Source of the DNA: Lasioglossum baleicum
Lineage: Eukaryota > Arthropoda > Insecta > Hymenoptera > Halictidae
Assembly: GCF_051020765.1 (NCBI RefSeq)
Contig: NC_134933.1
Coordinates: 8,343,461 to 8,407,460 of the forward strand
Reading direction: 5' to 3'
DNA: 64,000 bases
Positions within the stretch are counted from its first letter, which is position 1. Every line of letters starts with the position of its first letter. Both the position numbers and the translations under genes were made by a program. The notes beneath the pieces are model-generated. The model saw only the letters and a program-made list of their open reading frames with translations. It made no database searches and was not told the origin of the DNA. This document shows positions 46,466-58,629 of the stretch, in pieces.

Positions 46466-49400
46466 CTACGTTCACAGAGGAATCGTTAGACACTCGTCTC
46501 CGGAGTTTGCTTACCCCAGTGCCGCCAGGATCAACCAAAACTGGACGATTTTTCCTCTCCTCCTTTTCCCATTTCAGCGCCATGAGCATACTCCAACATC
46601 CCACACTAAGACCGTAGACTGGTCACGTATTAGTATGGTCATCAGAGAGGAGGATTTCCCCGATCTGGCGGCACTGGCTTACCCTATCGTAATACGTAAG
46701 GACGTATTTTTCGAGACGTCGTTTTAATTGATGTACAAAAATTTTATTTTGCATAAAGATCCGCTGTCTAGTTATCAGGTTGGTAGGAAAATAATGTCGG
46801 TTCTTGTGCAAGTGAACGTTTTAGTTTCATTCGAATTTTTGATCGGGCGTGCTCGCGACTGAACGGAGTAGACTCTTTTTTCCAGAATTGCGAGGGTGCG
46901 GAATGCGCCTTCTCATTTCTCGATAATGCAAAGATGGGGTTCTTCAGTAGTCAGAAGCGTTGGATGAAAGATCAATCTAGGTCGCGATCACCTTCAAAAG
47001 TCCTATTTTTACGTTTAAGAAGCGTGATTTGTATTATTCGGCAGCATGTAGCTGTCACAGCTTCATGAAAATAGCTACATGAGCAGCTTTATGCTTCTGA
47101 ACAATGCAAATTACTCATGGTGAAGGTAAAAATAGGAAATTTTGAGGCGTCTGCGACGACCTAGATTGACTACCGAAAAACCCCACCTTTCCATTATCGA
47201 GAAATAAGAAGACGCATCCCGCACCTTTGCAATCCTGGAAACGAGAGTATAAGATGTCTCTTAGACGGAGAGTTCGGGAGCCGTTTGGAAGATATTTGAG
47301 ACGTCTGAATGTCCAACAACAGACATGTTTGTGCTATCTGTGCTCGGCAATCACGGAGAGAATACTGTAGTGTGTGAAGTCGGGTTTGAAACCATTTGCA
47401 GTTCCATCGCGAAAGGCCATTTCACCGATTAAATTGCAATTGACTCCGACCTTCAAAAGGGTGGAATGGCTAAGAAAAGACGCACCTTTCCAAAGACCCC
47501 GAGTCCCTTCTTCGGCAGCGATATTCTTGTACGCCTGCAGAGTCGAGCTGTACCTCACCGATGATCGTCCGTTGCTACCAGCCTGCAGACGGACCTTGAC
47601 GACATCGGTAGGCTGAGCAAAAAGCACAGCCATGGCGCCGGTCGTGATACCAGCGGCGATTCGCACAGAAACGTTCTTCGATCCGCTCCTGTTATTACCT
47701 GTTGAGAGAAAAGTCCACGATGAAAACGGATCCGCGTGGCGCGAGGCGTCTGTGTGTATTTTTTTTTTCATTCGAAATCGAAATGCGGTCGTTTCGAATT
47801 TATTTATTTTTTTTTTTTTGGATCGTTCTTTCGATATAATCGTAATTATGTAGGATGCGGGAGTTGGGACAGATCGCGCAGTGCGCGGTTAATCACGTTT
47901 ATTAGCTCATTGATTACCTTACTGATTACAGTGAACGGTGTCTCGAGAGGACACTCCTCGGGAGAGTACAATCGATATCGCGTGCGAGAATCGTTGATCA
48001 CCCGAGATCCACGGGACATGATCGACCGGATCATTATTCTCTTTGTATGCTCTTTCATGTGTTCTTTCGTGTGTTCTTTCTCTCGTGGATCTCGCGTGCG
48101 TTCGTGAAACCCGAGATAGAAATGTCGTTCGTCGAAGAGATAGTAAATCACAACGAAAACGTCCGCACAACGCGGCGATAAATGCAACGCGAAATTCGTG
48201 GCACGATTTCTAGGTTTGCGTGTGAGACTGGACTCGCGAAGTGAGCTCGTTAATGACAACACCGGTTAGAGAGCCGTATTAGTATACAGAAACACGTGAA
48301 CGAGCATGCTCGAATTCGAAGGCACGGAAAATCGTGTCGACAGTTAGTTAGACGCCCAAGATTGCGGGGAAGAGTGCTCCGTGCTCCGTCGAATCGATCG
48401 AATCGTGCGAAAACTAAGAAAGAGAACCCTCCTTTTCGTAGTCGAGGCGATTTCCACGAGACTCGTGCGAGCAGCCTTTTTTGTCGAGAAAACATTCAAC
48501 AGGAATATTTACTGCAGCACAAAAGTTGGGTTAAATTGGAAACCCATTTTTCAATAAATCTCGTACATCTGAATAAGTCTTGTTAAGTAGTACAAGCTTC
48601 GAAAATTTCTATTTAATACACATTGAAAAATATCTATTTGTGCCCATAATTATGATAGTGGTCCAAGTGAATGTCTAAATTCAAATTCAACTTCCAATTA
48701 CTATATTTAAATCTAAATTCAAATTCAACTCTCAGCAATTTAGATCGAAATTGAACTTTCAATCATTATGCATATTTAAATCTAAATTCAAATTCAACTA
48801 TTAGTAACCCAATTCAAATCGAAATTTAACTTGAATCATGATATTTAAATATAAATTCAAATTCAACTCTTAGAAACTCAATTTAAATCAAAATTCAACT
48901 TTAATCATTAAATTTAAATATAAATTCAAATTCAACTCTTAGCAGCAACCCAATTTAAATCGAAATTCAACTTTCCATCATTATATGCATATTTAAATCT
49001 TAATTCAAATCCAATTCTCAGCAACCCAATTTAAATCGAAATTGAACTTTCAAACATTATATTTAAATGTAAATTCAAATTCAACTCTCAACAACCCAAT
49101 TTAAACCAAAATTCAACTTCCAATCATTATATTTAAATCTGAATTGAAATTCAACTTTCAATCATTATATTTAAATCTAAATTGAAATTCAACTTTCAAT
49201 CATTATATGTGCCCATAATTATGAAAGTGGTCAAACATCACATTATTTTAAACTGAATCAGTTAGATAGTGCTTGTTAATTCAACATTATATGGAACTCA
49301 TTTAGTATTAACTAGAGGGGAGTTGTTGCTCGCTTGCTTCGCGAGCTTCACGAGTAGGGTCGTTGTAGCTCGCTCGCTTTGCGAGCTCGCGAGAGGATTA

Positions 49401-52400
49401 GTGGTACGCATTTTATTTTAACAGACGTCGATAATGTAAATTTCTATTGAAATATTGATTAAAAGCTGCGACGTTCTATTGAAATATTGATTAAAAGCTA
49501 CGACGTTCGTTTTTTTGTTGTATTGAAATATGATTCTAAAAGCACTTTTAGTTTTTCCCGAATTTTCCATTTTTCCGTGATACTTTTCCAATTTTTTTAA
49601 ATCTAAAAACCTGATTCGGACTGTAGTTCGTTGTAACGAACATTTTTTTTTTAAATTAGCCAAATCGGTCCAGCCGTTCTCCCGTGATGTCGTGACCAAC
49701 GAACAGCATTTGATTTTTATAATATGTATAGATAGATATGCTTTTCCTTGAATCTCTAAATAAGTAATAAATGATTTAGACCACTTTCATAACGATGGGC
49801 ACATTTGTCTCGCATTTATTCGCGCGATCAACTTCAAAATTCGCGTTTAAATTTCATCCAGATAAATAGACCGTGGATTTTACACATCTACGACAAAAAT
49901 AAGTGCAATAAGAAATTGCACACATACAAACAGGAGAAGAGATACATTTCAAGACAAGAAATGTGTCTCCTCGTATTTGTAATATTTCTCCGAGTCTCGC
50001 GCGAGTCTCCTCGAAATCGGCTAGCGAAGTTCATCGACATCACCGATCGATTCTTCAGGATCAACGTGGCCACCTTCCCCCGGTTTCTCTCACCCTCTCA
50101 CGTTGCCATCCGCGGAAAAATAGAGAAGGGAAAACAAAAAAGAAAAGAAAAGAAAAAAAATATAGATCGAAGGAACGCGCGAGCGCAGAGTTCACAGAAA
50201 AGAAAAACGGGAGTCGGGAGGAGTTGTCTGGAGCTTCTTCTGGAGCCGAGATTCTCGGTGGTTGGTTGATTGGTTGGTGATCGATGGTGACCACCAGCCT
50301 TTACTTACGCGTCCACGTAAATGCTTATTCGCGTAACAGAGAGATGGACGTGTGTGGCCGTGTCGCACGCGTGTCTCTACTTCGGTTTCGATCGTAATAG
50401 GATTGCGTAATCAAAAAAAGTTAGGAGGTTGTTGGATGTACCGTCGATGATTCCAGCGTAGCGTGACTTCACACCGTCGTAGAGGCCCAACCGTATGCTG
50501 GCGAAACACATCTGTCTCTGGAGTCCCGCGGACAGACCTCCGTACAGGCTCCTGTAACCACCCTCGCTCAAGCTCACCGCCCTCACAATTTACCCTCAAA
50601 CGTATCCCAGGGTATATTTTTTTTTGTTTTTTTTTTTTAAATTTTTGTTTAGATTTTTCTCTCTCTCTCTCTTTGTCTCTCTCTCTACACCTCTTTCTCT
50701 AGTTCGCTCTCCATTCGAATGGACTTTTACCGGAGCTCTATGTATTTGGAAACATTCGATCACTCTATCACTCACCCTCTCTCACACTCTTTCTCTCTCA
50801 CTCTCCATTTCTCTTTCGCGTTGATTCGATAAAGCGTTTACATTCGAATGATGAGATTGAACAAATGCGAGCTTCCTGAGGCGAATGGACGCGTGTGTTT
50901 GATCAACGGACTGGCAATCTTTCCGCGAGATAACGATCTTCATACTTCTTGATACTTGATCGATCTCTCGACGTATCATTTACCGGCGCGGCGATTAGGC
51001 TGCCCGATAGGCTCGGAACGTTTATAATTTATAGTGAAGCAACTGGTCGCTTTGTGTTTGGATCGATGTTGTAAAAATACAATTTGTAAACTTGGTTTTT
51101 TTCATGCGACACGGTTATTTGGAATCATACTAATGTGGTTCTGGCAACGTGTTGAATTGAAATAACGTGACGCGAATTCTGAACACTTTGCTTGATTTTC
51201 TCCATCAATACTTCAATAATGTTCTGACCAAAGCCGTTCGATTTCTGTCAAACGTATCGTTGCCAACGTAAAATTCATTAACAGACTTCCGACAATTAAA
51301 GCGTCGATCGAGTTCCTTCTGAATCCGCAGTCCATTGATCAAATGCGACGAGAGTCGAATCTAGTCTTCCGAAAAGATCGGATGAGCACGAGAGAAAAGA
51401 GAACGAATCTTTCGAGTTTGACCGGGAGAGAGCTTGCGACGAGAGAGCTGTTGCACATACTCGCGGTTATGGCAGAGCGGATATGCACGCGTTGAAAGCG
51501 CAAAAACCAAAGAATGCATCGCATCGGTCCGGTCCGATCGGTTAATCAAAAAGAAAGAGGCGGCTTGCAGCTGATCTTAAGACAAAATAAATAGAGAAAA
51601 ATAAGCAGAGACAAAGGAGAAACGAATATTCCGCTCGCCGAGTGCGGAGAGGCTTCTCGCAGTCGCGTGTTGCTTTTCCCTTCAACGAAATTTCCGTGCG
51701 TCATTCGCGAGCTAAACTTTCTCCTTCTGATTTTCTAGAAGAATTATTACAGGCTTTGCACTACAAATTCGCCATTTTGCGAATCAATTTCAACCTTTTG
51801 CAAACAAAGTACACATTTTTAAAGTATTTCAAACATGTACATCAAATACTTGCGGATCTTTATGCAAAATAAAAATTGTCTGCATGGATTGCAAGAAACA
51901 GAAACTAAATCGAATGTTATTTCTTTCCTTCATGATTTTAATAGAGGAGAAATCATATATTGACATCTTCAATTTTTTTGAATTTTACAACAAGTTTGAA
52001 TTTCATCAACTCAATTTTGCCGTAAATGCATAAACATGCGCAGTCTAGTAATTACCAATTCATTGACTTCGTAATGTATGAAAACTGTGTGTAGATATAT
52101 ATGTAAATTCATTGTAGCCATTTCGTAATTATAATACATTTTGTAAATGACAGTACATACGTATTTAGCGAAGCGTATTGAGTATCGAGCCTTATGTTTG
52201 CCTCGCAGTGATGACACCTTTCATGTGTGTCCAAATAAATATATCATTTAATCTAAATACATAATGAATTTTAAATATCCTTAATAGGTGAAATTGCTTA
52301 GCAAAAGGTTGACACTTGACATGCAAAAGGGTGAATTTCGAGTGCAAAACTCATCTTCAATTGTCGCCTATACTCATTGAAATTTTGACTACTTTTCAGT

Positions 52401-55317
52401 GAGAATCGAAGTCTGTAAAGTAAAATTTGTTAATTGAATTTTGTAAATACATATTGAACTCTATTCTATCCCTAGTTACGAAGAGAAAGTAACGTATTTG
52501 GTTCTCCCGAAGATTGATCATCTTTCTTAATAATCATTGGCTACTCGAGTAAAATCGAAACAAGCAACGGGAAAGGCAACTCGCGAGCGAGAGAGGAAAG
52601 AAACGATAAAGTAGGCGAAAGGAGTGCCATAGACGTGTCGTATTAATCGAACAGCTATCGTCCACGTGGTCGATAGGGTGTCGCGCAACGACCTAGCGAT
52701 GGGATTAAACGTATCGCGAGTAAAACAAAACCCAATCAAAACGTACAAAAACTATCGAATCGACAATCTTTACTTCCAAACAAAAAGCTCGATTCTTTTT
52801 CTCAGATTAATCTCTATGAACCAACGTCTGCGCGTTATCTATATAATTACGATCCGGACGATAAACCACTCCTTGTTCGAGTCAAGTGTAATTAAATAAT
52901 CGTGCTGTCTACGTGCGATAGTATCTGGAACATCGATTTCTAATGAAGTCTCCGAGAGGATCGAATCGATCCTAATTGTGTTCAGGTTGATCCCATCGCT
53001 AATCAAACAGACCAATTCGACGAACAGTCGATGGCACTCTAATCGATGTAGAGAAAGGATAATTGAACGTAAGCGTTGTTTAAAGAAGTAAGAATAAACC
53101 AACAAGGTAGTTAGCGCGGTAGCAAATTATCGGTTTTCCAATACCGTGACTCCGTCACCGCGATTACAGCCGATCGATCTCTCGTTCCGTCGCTGTCGGT
53201 GCTCGAAATGGACGCGTGATTTGATAATACAATTACGGCGCGATCGAATTACAGTCTGTTTTACTTCACAATCGGCCGGGCTACTCTCGTTTCGTGTATT
53301 GTCTACGATTTCTGCCACTTTGCTTCGGGAACTGCGCTGCTCGAAAATCGCGGTTGCAAACAACGTGAACTCTTTTGACTAATTCACCACAGAAGAAGAT
53401 AAAATGAATAGAAAGAACATTTACGACGATCAGAAATACAATTCCTCCTGTTCTCATTATTTCGATTGTTTTTCTCGCTTCCACGAAAGACGCGTACGCG
53501 CATTAGAAGAATATAAATGCAGAGTTCAGGTGTTGAAGATGGAGGACGGTTCTGTCCGTGGCAGTTTGGCCCGGCGCGATCCGTCCGCGTATAATTAGTT
53601 CGTTAGTGGGGCATCGACAGCGACAGGAGCCTCGATCGGTTGATGAACAGTGACCGGCAGTTCACGGGGAAGAAATTAGAAAAGAAAAAGAAGCAGCGTC
53701 GCGGAGAGAGTCGATTGCGGTCCGATCGCAAGATTTGCGTCGGTTTTCGTTAAACAAGGAAAAGAAACTAGCAGGCCTACGAATAGAAATCAGCCAGCGC
53801 GGGAATTGAAATCGAATCGTCGATCGGGCTGAGAAAGACTCGCCCCCGGCATATTATGTATATAAATATATTTATAATATTCATAATTTGTATATGGATA
53901 GATATTATAGATAGATATCGTATGTATACACTGATCCGAATCGGTGGAATCGTACGCAACGATCTCTATGTACAACAATCATGTATTTGTATATGGTTTA
54001 CTACCTACCCCGTGCCTCTCTTAAATTACGTATAGGATCGTGAACAACGTACCTTGCTCCCTCCATTCTGACGATGTTCCATACTGTCTGCCACAGACCG
54101 GGCTGCGTCTGTCTCATCGAGAGCACCGTGCCATCCGCGGCTGGTATCAGAAGAGGACGCGTCTCTCCGGCGATCTAAACAAATTCGCACACGCTTACAA
54201 CTCGCCGAATTCTATGTATTGGGTTGGCAAATCAGTTCGTTCGGTTTTTTTCGAGTGGAATAAATCAGAAAAACCGAACGAACTTATTTGCCAACCTAAT
54301 ACATGCTTCGTAAACGCGTGTCAACACTTTCAGCAGATAAATCTGCACGCTGAAGCAAGTGAGACACTTTATACGGGCTTTGGGTTGAACCGAACGACTT
54401 TCATTTGGTGCAGACGTGAAAAAAGATTTTACAGGGTGCTCTTCGATTTAGTTTTACATTGAACGACGGAGCGCAGACGTTGGTTCTGCACCCTCGTCGT
54501 TCAATGCGCGACGAAGAGGTTCTTGGAAGGATTTTATTCGAGGGTGGGTTAGTGGAGGAGTTTCACCCTTGGAAACGAGCGCAGGTAGATGGTCGTACGA
54601 TTATTCTTGACGAGATCGTGGCGGTCAGAGTTGGGCATTAATCGATTCAAATTTTAATCATGATTGATTGATTGATCTGTACGATTTAAAAAAGAGATCA
54701 TCGAAAAATCGACGATTGATTCAATCGATTGATGAAGTTAATCGTCAATCGTTGATTAAAAGAAGAAATCATCGAAAAATCGACGATTGGATCAATCGAT
54801 TGATGAAGTTAATCGTCAATCATTGATTAAAAAAAGAAATCATCTAAAAAAAGCATAAAAGCACGTAAACAGAGTTTGTATTACATATAGACCAAATGAC
54901 AATACACCTAAACTCAGTTTACATACATCTTTTTCAGTATTCATACAGTTTTGTTTCCGTATTTTATATCGAAATTTCAGCAGTTAATCATTAATCAATC
55001 ATCCGATTGACGATTAATAATTGTTAATCGCAATTAACGACTAAACTGGGAGATTAATTGTAAATTGCGATTAACGATTGAAGTAGAAATTTAGTCGTCA
55101 GTCGTTGATTAAATTTTTGCCCAACACTGGTGGCGGTTCGTAGATCGACGATGTACGGTGAAAATTTCATGACCTAAATAGAAGAAAATCGATTTACCTG
55201 CATCCTGACTTTGGCCGTGTCCAACGGGAACGTCATCAAATCAGCGATGCAGGCCGCGGTGCCCGCGGTGAAGAACTTCACCCAGAGGGGGAAGTCGTCC
55301 TGCTTCATTGTGCTCAT
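46077..55317 (-). CDS. UCP2: Mitochondrial uncoupling protein, UCP2-like (SLC25 carrier), complete, five coding exons
   Basis: Inner-membrane carrier of the UCP1/2/3 type. Such proteins let protons or small anions cross the mitochondrial inner membrane. Coding exons, 5' to 3' on the minus strand: 55317-55198, 54174-54053, 50551-50442, 47698-47486 and 46465-46077, giving 954 nt or 317 residues (vertebrate UCP2 is about 309). All introns are GT-AG and every phase agrees. The three carrier signatures are visible: PLDTAK at residues 31-36, QPTDVVKVR at 146-154 and SPVDVVKTR at 244-252. Also seen are GTAACIADL near the N-terminus, SLYGGLSAGLQRQM (82-95) and RNAIVNVAE (196-204). It has PLDTAK where UCP4-type carriers have a different first signature, so I place it nearer UCP2/3; this is family knowledge and not an alignment. 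The start at 55317 matches the usual UCP N-terminal length, although the frame stays open upstream through a GA-rich tract. A second Met lies three codons in. The introns hold transposon relics. It is convergent with the carboxypeptidase gene. Confidence 0.96.
46881..47239. mobile_element. Foldback element, copy 2 (UCP intron 4)
   Basis: TCCAGAATTGCGAGGGTGCG arm pairs with the segment ending at 47239; contains TTTCTCGATAATGCAAAG and ATCAATCTAGG. Confidence 0.78.
47486..47698 (-). CDS. UCP2: UCP2-like coding exon 4
   Basis: 213 nt, acceptor ctctcaacag, donor AAAG|gtgcgt. It carries the second carrier signature (QPTDVVKVRLQ) and the EEGTRGLWKG end of the second matrix loop. Confidence 0.95.
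48640..49230. repeat. AT-rich minisatellite bounded by TGTGCCCATAATTATGA (UCP intron 3)
   Basis: About ten irregular units of 45-65 bases built from ATATTTAAATCTAAATTCAA and TTCAACTCTCA. Both ends carry TGTGCCCATAATTATGA-AGTGG in the same orientation. The same material is at 63257-63535 in the opposite orientation. Confidence 0.8.
49505..49740. mobile_element. Retroelement-like 3' fragment with CGGTCCAGCCGT motif, copy 2 (UCP intron 3)
   Basis: Matches 29860-30042: CCCGAATTTTCCATTTTTCC, AAATCGGTCCAGCCGTTCT, ACCAACGAACA and a terminal ATAGATAGATA. Confidence 0.45.
50442..50551 (-). CDS. UCP2: UCP2-like coding exon 3
   Basis: 110 nt, acceptor ggtggttacag, donor ACG|gtacat. It encodes the highly conserved SLYGGLSAGLQRQM and RLGLYDGVK of transmembrane helix 2. 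The incoming split Arg codon is completed by its first base. Confidence 0.95.
50657..50700. repeat. CT-rich microsatellite next to UCP exon 3
   Basis: CTCTCT runs interrupted by TTTGT, just upstream (minus strand) of the exon 3 acceptor region. Confidence 0.7.
51849..52049. mobile_element. MITE of the CTAGACTGCGGAT family, copy D (UCP intron 2)
   Basis: CTTGCGGATCTTTATGCAAA at the left pairs with AAATGCATAAACATGCGCAG at the right, about 200 bp. Confidence 0.68.
54053..54174 (-). CDS. UCP2: UCP2-like coding exon 2
   Basis: 122 nt, acceptor tttgtttag, donor AAG|gtacgt, ending in phase 2. It starts IAGETRP, matching the Q-I-x-G-E stretch after the first signature in UCPs, and ends NIVRMEGA plus a split Arg codon. 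This is the matrix loop before helix 2. Confidence 0.93.
54219..54299. mobile_element. 81-bp mariner MITE in UCP intron 1
   Basis: Little more than two mariner terminal repeats back to back: TTGGGTTGGCAAATCAGTTC at the left, with its inverted partner ending at 54299. Flanked by TA on both sides (54217-54218 and 54300-54301). The middle reads GAGTGGAATAAA, as in the copy at 35146. Confidence 0.8.
54626..55129. mobile_element. 504-bp hAT-type MITE in UCP intron 1
   Basis: Starts CAGAGTTGGGCATTAATC, ends TTTTTGCCCAACACTG. Exact 8-bp target duplication GTGGCGGT at 54618-54625 and 55130-55137. Same family as 8532-8975. Confidence 0.9.
55198..55317 (-). CDS. UCP2: UCP2-like coding exon 1
   Basis: Forty codons starting ATG AGC ACA ATG and ending in a phase-0 donor (CAG|gtaaat). 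It encodes the first transmembrane helix and the first carrier signature PLDTAKVR. Confidence 0.95.
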
Positions 55318-55580
55318 ATTCTCGCTTTTCTCTCTTTCTCTCTCTCTCTCTCTGTTCCCCTTTGTCCTCTCTCTCGTTCCGTTTTGTTGCGTTTGCCTGA
55401 GAACTGTTTCGATGCGTGTGCTTCTGGATGGTGCGTGCGTTGCGTCGCGTCGGGTACAGCGTGGGGGAATGTTACAGTGGATCGCTCTCTTTCTCTTTCT
55501 CTCTTTCTCTCTCTCTCTTCTTCTCTCTCTTTTGTTATTCTCGTGTTCGATTACCCGCGTGAACGTTATTAGAGCCAACC
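55318..55580 (-). promoter_or_regulatory. GA-rich (minus strand) leader upstream of UCP ATG
   Basis: The 260 bases before the UCP start hold two long GA tracts (55332-55354 and 55482-55537 as CT on the plus strand). In flies GAGA tracts can mark promoters, but no TATA box or initiator is clear and the transcription start is unknown. It could simply be 5' UTR microsatellite. Confidence 0.3.
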
Positions 55581-56079
55581 GAGCCTGCCACGGCTTGTCT
55601 CGGCGAGATCCTTCGTTAGAAAAGCGCTATGTACACTATGTACAGAGTCCTACCAGAGGACAGGAACCTTTTAGATGATCATCGAGCGAACGGCTGATTT
55701 AGAGGCGGAGCTTTTTAGGTTCCCTGAAATGATCAGGATACGCGTGCAGTCCCCCCGACCGCGAGCACTCGTGTTTGATGTCTTGATTGTGAAGTACTTT
55801 ATACATACTATTCTTCTGCAACAGAGCAATCAAAGAAATACGTGAAACCCACGTCGAAATTAACCGGCCCATTCAAACGGGCTGTCGTCTTTTCAGTCCG
55901 TCGTCAACCCTCGTTATAGCCCTCGTCCCCGGCCCGCCCCTTGTCCTCATTTCACACATTATTCTCGGAATCTGATTGTACAGGATCGGGATTATCTGAT
56001 GGCGTACGAAAACGATTATTCTTTCAACGAATAAGATTTACTCAAACAAGACTTCGTGCCACACACCTCCAACATTTTA

Positions 56080-56140
56080 TATGAATCTTGCAATGTTCCA
56101 TTATCCATCGAACATATTTTACTTGAACGTCCAACTGTTC
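56080..56140 (+). pseudogene. Non-LTR retrotransposon zinc-knuckle fragment, copy 1
   Basis: Reads SCNVPLSIEHILLER, a decayed form of the C-terminal Cys/His motif found after RNase H in insect non-LTR elements. The first Cys has become Tyr and the last has become Arg. It is repeated in better shape at 56690-56770. Confidence 0.55.
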
Positions 56141-56689
56141 TGTTGGAATATCTGCAAAACTAAGTCGAGTGTTGAAGGATACTAAGGGTGTCCCGGAATA
56201 TTTTAACGGTCCTCGGGTCTTTGTCATTGACTTCGGTCAGAAGTGGATGGCCTGCAACCTTCAAATACAAAGAGGCCCTGAGTAATAAATTAAGGGACTT
56301 CCCACATCTGTTTTTCCCGAGTGGACCCAACAGGGGTTTTTCTTTCCCCTAAAACTTTCTCTGTAGCTTCACTTCAGTTTCGGCTCGCTAACGATACAGA
56401 CGTCTTCTGACTAGTTCTTCTTCGGTTAAATAAAGAACAGACAGTTTGAATTCTTGTGCGTTATTTCTGCATTATAAATACCCATTTCCATTATGTTCAA
56501 CCACATGGACAAACCTTCAACTTGCCTAGCAGTCTAAGTGAATAAAGGGGTTCTCTCCAATTCTCTGAATGTACAGGATCGGTCTGATCTGATGAATAAG
56601 ATTTACTCAAACAAGACTTCGTTGCACACGCCTCCTCATCGGACATTCATACACTACACACATCTATAAAATTTCCAAAGAATCCCCAA

Positions 56690-56770
56690 CATTTTGTGAA
56701 TCTTGCAATGTCCCATTATCCATCGAACATATATTACTTGAATGTCCAACTTTTCAACCACATAGATTAA
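56690..56770 (+). pseudogene. Non-LTR retrotransposon zinc-knuckle fragment, copy 2
   Basis: Reads PTFCESCNVPLSIEHILLECPTF-like sequence with the spacing C-x2-C-x7-H-x4-C, typical of the C-terminus of Jockey/I/R1-type open frames. About 150 bases before it and about 50 after it also repeat sequence found around copy 1, so the region is a local duplication of one fragment. Confidence 0.65.
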
Positions 56771-56825
56771 CATTCAACTTGCCTAGCAGTCTAAGTGAAT
56801 GACAAGGGGGTAGACTCGTTCCTAG

Positions 56826-57020
56826 GAGTTCAAGGGTGCGGGATGCGCCTTCTAATTTCTCGATACTGCAAAAATGGGGTTTTTGAGTAGTCAAACGCAG
56901 TACTCTAGCAAGTTTTCAGCACAAAGCTGCGACAAATTAAGCCACGTTATCTAGCCCTTTTGACTACTGAAAACCCCCATTTTTGCATTATCGAGAAATG
57001 AACAGGCGTATCCCACATAC
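56826..57020. mobile_element. Foldback element, copy 3, shortened
   Basis: GGGTGCGGGATGCGCCTTCT arm and TTTCTCGATACTGCAAAAATG pair with CATTTTTGCATTATCGAGAA; the centre is deleted. Confidence 0.72.
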
Positions 57021-57044
57021 CCCCTTATGGGGGTTTACTCGTTT

Positions 57045-57771
57045 TCAAGGTTGCGGGATGCGCCTTCTCATTTGGGGTTTTCAGTAATCCAAAGGGCTAG
57101 ATAAAAGATCAATCTAGGCCGCGATCGCCCTCCAAAGTCCTATTTTTACGTTTACGAGGCGTAATTTGCAATTAAACAATGTAATGATTTCGGCGCCACA
57201 GGTTCGATCAAATGTTATTGACTAAGTAATTTTGCAATTTAAATTGTTCTTCACGTTCCGACCCAAATGTGGACCATTTTCAAGAGAAATTTTGCGTCTG
57301 TAAAATACTGTAAGCTATAGTAATTGTCCAACAAAATCGCGGGTAATACGAATAAAACTTTGACATACTTGCTAAGTGTAAACGAATTATATAAATTCCA
57401 TGATGGAAATTAACACCATGCCGGTAGACGTTAAACTGAAACCATCGAAACGTCGAGAACCATTTAAATTGCAAAATTGCTTAGTGAGTAACATTTGATC
57501 GAACCTGTGGCGCCGAAATCATTAAATTGTTTATTTGCACTATCTACGATCAACATAAACGAAAATTCTTAATTTGCATTATCCGGCAGCATGTACCTAT
57601 CGCAGCTTTATGAAAATGGCTACATGCACAGCTTTATGCTTTCGAATAATGCAAATTACGCCAGGTAAACGTAAAAATAGGACTTTTGAGGGCTATTGCA
57701 GCCTAGATTGATCTTTAATCTAACGCTTTTGACTACTGAAAACCCCCATCGTTGCATTACCGACAAGTAAG
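57045..57771. mobile_element. Foldback element, copy 4, with a nested palindrome
   Basis: Outer arms carry GCTAGATAAAAGATCAATCT and complement. Between them lies the palindrome 57172-57530. Confidence 0.72.
57172..57530. mobile_element. Palindrome nested in foldback copy 4
   Basis: AATGATTTCGGCGCCACAGG at the left, complement at the right; arms of about 80 bases. Not seen elsewhere in the window. Confidence 0.7.
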
Positions 57772-58629
57772 CTTCGAACCCGTCCGCTCCGGAACGTAAA
57801 AATGCTGCGAATGTCTCGCCATGAAGACTGGAATGATTCAGAGACGTCGAAATGCGAACAAAGAGTCGAACCTTGAGGACGCTCATCGCTTCACACACCG
57901 CAGCGAACACCACAAAAACCGAGTCATGGAATATACGAATTTATAAATACACCTTCGAACGAATTTCACGGTCCCAGAGACGTTTGAGAATCGGATCACA
58001 GTCTCAAGCTGAGAAAAACAGCACGACGGGTCTTGTTAGCCAAAGTTCGACGACCACCGGATTCTCTTCGGAACGGATCGCCGATTACACTGATAAATCG
58101 CTGTTATCTCTGCGCTGTTATCTCTGAGGTTATCGCGAAAAATAACGGCGTGACATAACTTCGGAACAATCGGATCGTCTAGCGCAGTTTTTATCACGCG
58201 TTGCGTTACGTTACACGATTGCTTTTTTCCCACGGTTGATTTCCATAGTTCACGTGGCTCCACGTAGGATGCGACGCTGTCTCTGACGTTGAAGAACGGG
58301 TGTAGTGCGCGTGGGTAGTCGGGCACGGGTCGATCCCGCGTGCGAAAATAGAACGCGCTATAGACAGTTTGGAGAACGGCCAGAGCGAGAACGGTCCGAT
58401 TTTTTCGGGCAGATTAGGTACGCTATCCGAACCAGCAAAATGATCAATCGGTATCGGAGCGAGGCGCGTGCGAGACATTGACATTCAGGGTTCACGGCTC
58501 TTCCGGCTACTCACGGTCCCCGTATCTCGAGAGATAGCGGGGGATACACCGTGTCTCGTGACGCACTGGGCCAAACAATTACAATTAGCGACTGTGTTTT
58601 TCCCTGATAACTTTGTGTACCAAGTGCTA
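57772..58629. other. Upstream of UCP, no gene recognised
   Basis: Moderate GC with frames of 78-96 codons on the minus strand. A non-coding first exon of UCP could lie here, but no splice evidence fixes one. Confidence 0.3.
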
